From the NCBI GenBank assembly GCA_034440115.1, contig JAWXBM010000043.1, positions 1 to 16,044 on the forward strand: 16,044 bases of DNA. Direction: 5' to 3'. The position numbers and the translations under genes were made by a program. The DNA is from JAWXBM01 sp034440115 (GTDB lineage: Bacteria > Pseudomonadota > Gammaproteobacteria > Xanthomonadales > SZUA-36). The notes under the pieces were generated by a model. It had not been told where the DNA came from and ran no database searches. It saw only the letters and a list, made by a program, of their open reading frames with translations. Each line of letters starts with the position of its first letter. Position 1 is the stretch's first letter. Shown here piece by piece: positions 14,001 to 16,044 of the stretch.

Positions 14001-16044
14001 CTATGCCGGGCTCTTGATGCGGCGGTTTTCGGGGTCGAACATCGGCCGCAGTGATGCCGTGGCCGGGTGGCGTATACCGGCAATCTCGATTTCAAATTCA
14101 TTCGCGCCGATCTCGCCAGGCACATCGACATAGCCCAGGCCTATGGCTGCGCCCAGCGTGTGGCCATACATGCCTGAGCGGATGGAACCGACAATGCTGT
14201 CACCGCGCCAGATCGGTTCGTCGTGGTAGAGCAAGGGTTGCGGCGATTGCAGTTTGAACTGCACCAGGCGCTTGCGCAGGCCCTGCTCCTGCTGTCGCAG
14301 CAAAGCATCCCGGCCGATAAAGCCACCTTTTTTATCCCACTTGACGGCAAAACCCAGCCCGGCTTCCAGAGGCGTGTCCTCATCGGTGATGTCATGGCCC
14401 CAGTGGCGATAGGCTTTTTCGATACGCAGTGAGTTGAGCGCGTGGTAGCCGGCGTGCACCAGGCTGCAGCGATCCCCGGCAGCCACGATTTCGTCGTAAA
14501 CGCCCAGCATGAACTCGGTGGGCACATACAACTCCCAGCCGAGTTCTCCTACGTAGGTAATGCGCGAAGCCCGCACCAAGGCGTAGCCCAGCTCGATTTC
14601 CCGGCTGCTGGCAAAGGCAAATGCTGTGGTCGACATATTCGCTGGCGTCAATGATTGCAGCAGTTCGCGCGAGCTCGGCCCCATCAGGGATATAACGCCC
14701 ATGGCGGAGCTCACATTAGTCAGCACGCAACGTTCAGTGTCCGCGATTTGCCGTTTGAGCCAGCTGAAATCACGCACTTCAGTTTCCGCTCCCCCCACGA
14801 TCAGGAAGCAGTCCTCAGCAAGCCGGGTGACGGTGCCATCAGCCTCAATCCCGCCACGCTCGTTCAGCCATTGCGTGTAGACGATGCGGCCAGTGGCGAC
14901 ATCGATGTCATTGGCACATACCCGGTTCAGCGCCCGGCGAGCATCCGGACCTTCGAGGCGAAACTTGGCAAAGGAGGACTGATCAAACAGGCCGACTGTT
15001 TCGCGCACAGCGCGGTGCTCGTTCGCGGAGTGCTCGAACCAGTTCTGGCGCCCATAGCTGTATTCGTAGCGCGGCCTTATTCCCTTTGGTGCGTACCAGT
15101 TGGGTCGCTCCCAGCCAAACGCTTCCCCGTGGCAGGCACCGCGCGCCACCAGGCGGTCGTGCAGCGCCGACTTACGCGCGCCGCGGGCGGACTCATATTG
15201 ACGAAACGGCCAATGCGTGGCGTACAGCAGACCCAGCGTTTCGGACACCCGTTCGCGCAGGTATTTGCGGTTGCCCTGGAAGGGCATGTTGCGCCGCACG
15301 TCCACTTCCCACAGGTCCGCCGGTGGGTGGCCATCGCGTAGCCAATCAGCCATCACTTTGCCGACACCACCCGCTGATTGCAGTCCGATGGAATTCATGC
15401 CGGCAGCAACGAAGCAGTTTTTCAGTTCCGGCACCTCGCCCAGGTGGTAGCGCACGTCGGGCGTAAAGCTCTCTGGGCCACAGAAGAATTTCTGGATGCC
15501 CGCGTTTTGCAAAGCCGGGATGCGCTGCATGGCCTGCTCCAGCACAGGCTCCATCTGTTCGAAATTGCCGGCGATTTCGTCGAAACAAAAATCCTCCGCA
15601 ATGCCTTCAGTGCCCCAGGGCCGTGCTTGCGGCTCGAACGCACCGACCATCAACTTGCCCGCATCGTACTTGTAGTAGCTGCAGGCATCGTAGTCGCGCA
15701 ATACAGGCATTGCGGGGTCCAGTCCTGCGACAGACTCAAACAGCACATAATAATGCTCGCAGGCCTGCAGTGGAATGTTCACGCCGACGGTCGCGGCCAG
15801 ATCCCGACTCCACATGCCGCCACAGATCACCACCTTGTCGGCCGTGATGTCGATTGCGATATCTCCCTGGACGGTCGACACCCCGATAACTTTCGCGCCA
15901 TCGTGCCGAATGGCCGTCACCTTGCAGTCCTGCACAATCTGCACGCCGCCACTGCGCGCGCCCTTGGCCAGCGCCTGAGTGATATCCACTGCGTTGCCAT
16001 AGCCGTCGCTGGGAATGTGTATGCCGCCCAGGATGTCACTGTCG
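14001..16044 (-). CDS. Dimethylglycine/sarcosine dehydrogenase-like FAD-GcvT fusion protein (N-terminus outside window)
   Basis: The frame is open to the right edge, giving about 680 residues. The start lies beyond 16044; a full family member has about 800-830 aa. The visible part begins inside the DAO-type FAD domain (an ITQALAKGAR..GV segment, then VVICGGMWSRDLAA and a C-EHYYVLFE strand). It continues through GMNSIGLQSAGGVGK near the end of the FAD domain and the GMYAPKG-like linker (here NWYAPKGIRPRYEYSYGRQN). The GcvT part follows: FDQSSFAKFRLEGPDA, ERGGIEADGTVTRL, RITYVGELGWELYVP, LRIEKAYRHWGHDI and the C-terminal barrel with GLGYV. Such enzymes oxidise N-methyl groups of dimethylglycine, sarcosine or similar amines and hand formaldehyde to tetrahydrofolate. 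The covalent-FAD His motif is in the missing part, so flavin attachment cannot be judged. It precedes and is probably co-transcribed with the Rieske gene. Confidence 0.88.
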   Translation of the reverse strand, partial: DSDILGGIHIPSDGYGNAVDITQALAKGARSGGVQIVQDCKVTAIRHDGAKVIGVSTVQGDIAIDITADKVVICGGMWSRDLAATVGVNIPLQACEHYYVLFESVAGLDPAMPVLRDYDACSYYKYDAGKLMVGAFEPQARPWGTEGIAEDFCFDEIAGNFEQMEPVLEQAMQRIPALQNAGIQKFFCGPESFTPDVRYHLGEVPELKNCFVAAGMNSIGLQSAGGVGKVMADWLRDGHPPADLWEVDVRRNMPFQGNRKYLRERVSETLGLLYATHWPFRQYESARGARKSALHDRLVARGACHGEAFGWERPNWYAPKGIRPRYEYSYGRQNWFEHSANEHRAVRETVGLFDQSSFAKFRLEGPDARRALNRVCANDIDVATGRIVYTQWLNERGGIEADGTVTRLAEDCFLIVGGAETEVRDFSWLKRQIADTERCVLTNVSSAMGVISLMGPSSRELLQSLTPANMSTTAFAFASSREIELGYALVRASRITYVGELGWELYVPTEFMLGVYDEIVAAGDRCSLVHAGYHALNSLRIEKAYRHWGHDITDEDTPLEAGLGFAVKWDKKGGFIGRDALLRQQEQGLRKRLVQFKLQSPQPLLYHDEPIWRGDSIVGSIRSGMYGHTLGAAIGLGYVDVPGEIGANEFEIEIAGIRHPATASLRPMFDPENRRIKSPA

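Noticed and set aside
14655..15341. Plus-strand open frame of 228 codons opposite the FAD-GcvT gene
   Set aside because: Antisense shadow; the minus-strand frame carries clear DMGDH-type signatures throughout.

Overview
The window looks like an accessory stretch of an uncultured, probably marine, gammaproteobacterial genome. That placement is an inference. It rests on a short CPXCG-type cysteine-rich protein, a DUF222/HNH fragment, the Rieske/dimethylglycine-dehydrogenase-type genes, and typical Shine-Dalgarno sites with occasional TTG starts. No rRNA, tRNA, CRISPR array or intact mobile element was seen.

Left part (1-4500) is a patchwork. At the left edge is a minus-strand remnant of a DUF222/HNH-endonuclease-like gene, abutting an AT-rich block. 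It is followed by a minus-strand DapB-like NAD(P)-dependent dehydrogenase, a roughly 500-base stretch with no convincing gene, and two convergent glycosyltransferase-like genes (248 aa on plus, about 496 aa on minus). Next comes the C-terminal third of an M20-family metallohydrolase. It is 5'-truncated and apparently frameshifted, and it abuts the 3' end of a GcvT-like gene at about 4500-4515. That point is a breakpoint, either a real rearrangement or an assembly join.

Right part (4498-16044) is a visibly more GC-rich minus-strand catabolic cluster. In transcription order it holds a dimethylglycine/sarcosine-dehydrogenase-like FAD-GcvT fusion (N-terminus beyond the window), a GbcA-like Rieske oxygenase, two SDR dehydrogenases, a lipoprotein amidase, two paralogous PYROXD2/CrtI-like FAD oxidoreductases, and a stand-alone GcvT-family protein. 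Junctions are tight: a 14-base overlap between the amidase and the first FAD enzyme, and a Shine-Dalgarno inside the stop region of the second FAD enzyme for the GcvT gene. A plus-strand 50-aa CPXCG-family gene lies hidden in the only sizeable gap (12376-12738), overlaps the 3' end of the Rieske gene, and carries a permuted zinc-knuckle motif.

Working model (inference): the cluster takes up or releases an N-methylated or betaine-like compound, possibly amide-linked and opened by the envelope amidase. It is then oxidatively demethylated by the Rieske enzyme and the flavoprotein, with one-carbon units passed to tetrahydrofolate by two GcvT modules, while the SDRs and twin FAD enzymes oxidise the carbon skeleton. 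The substrate cannot be read from the sequence.
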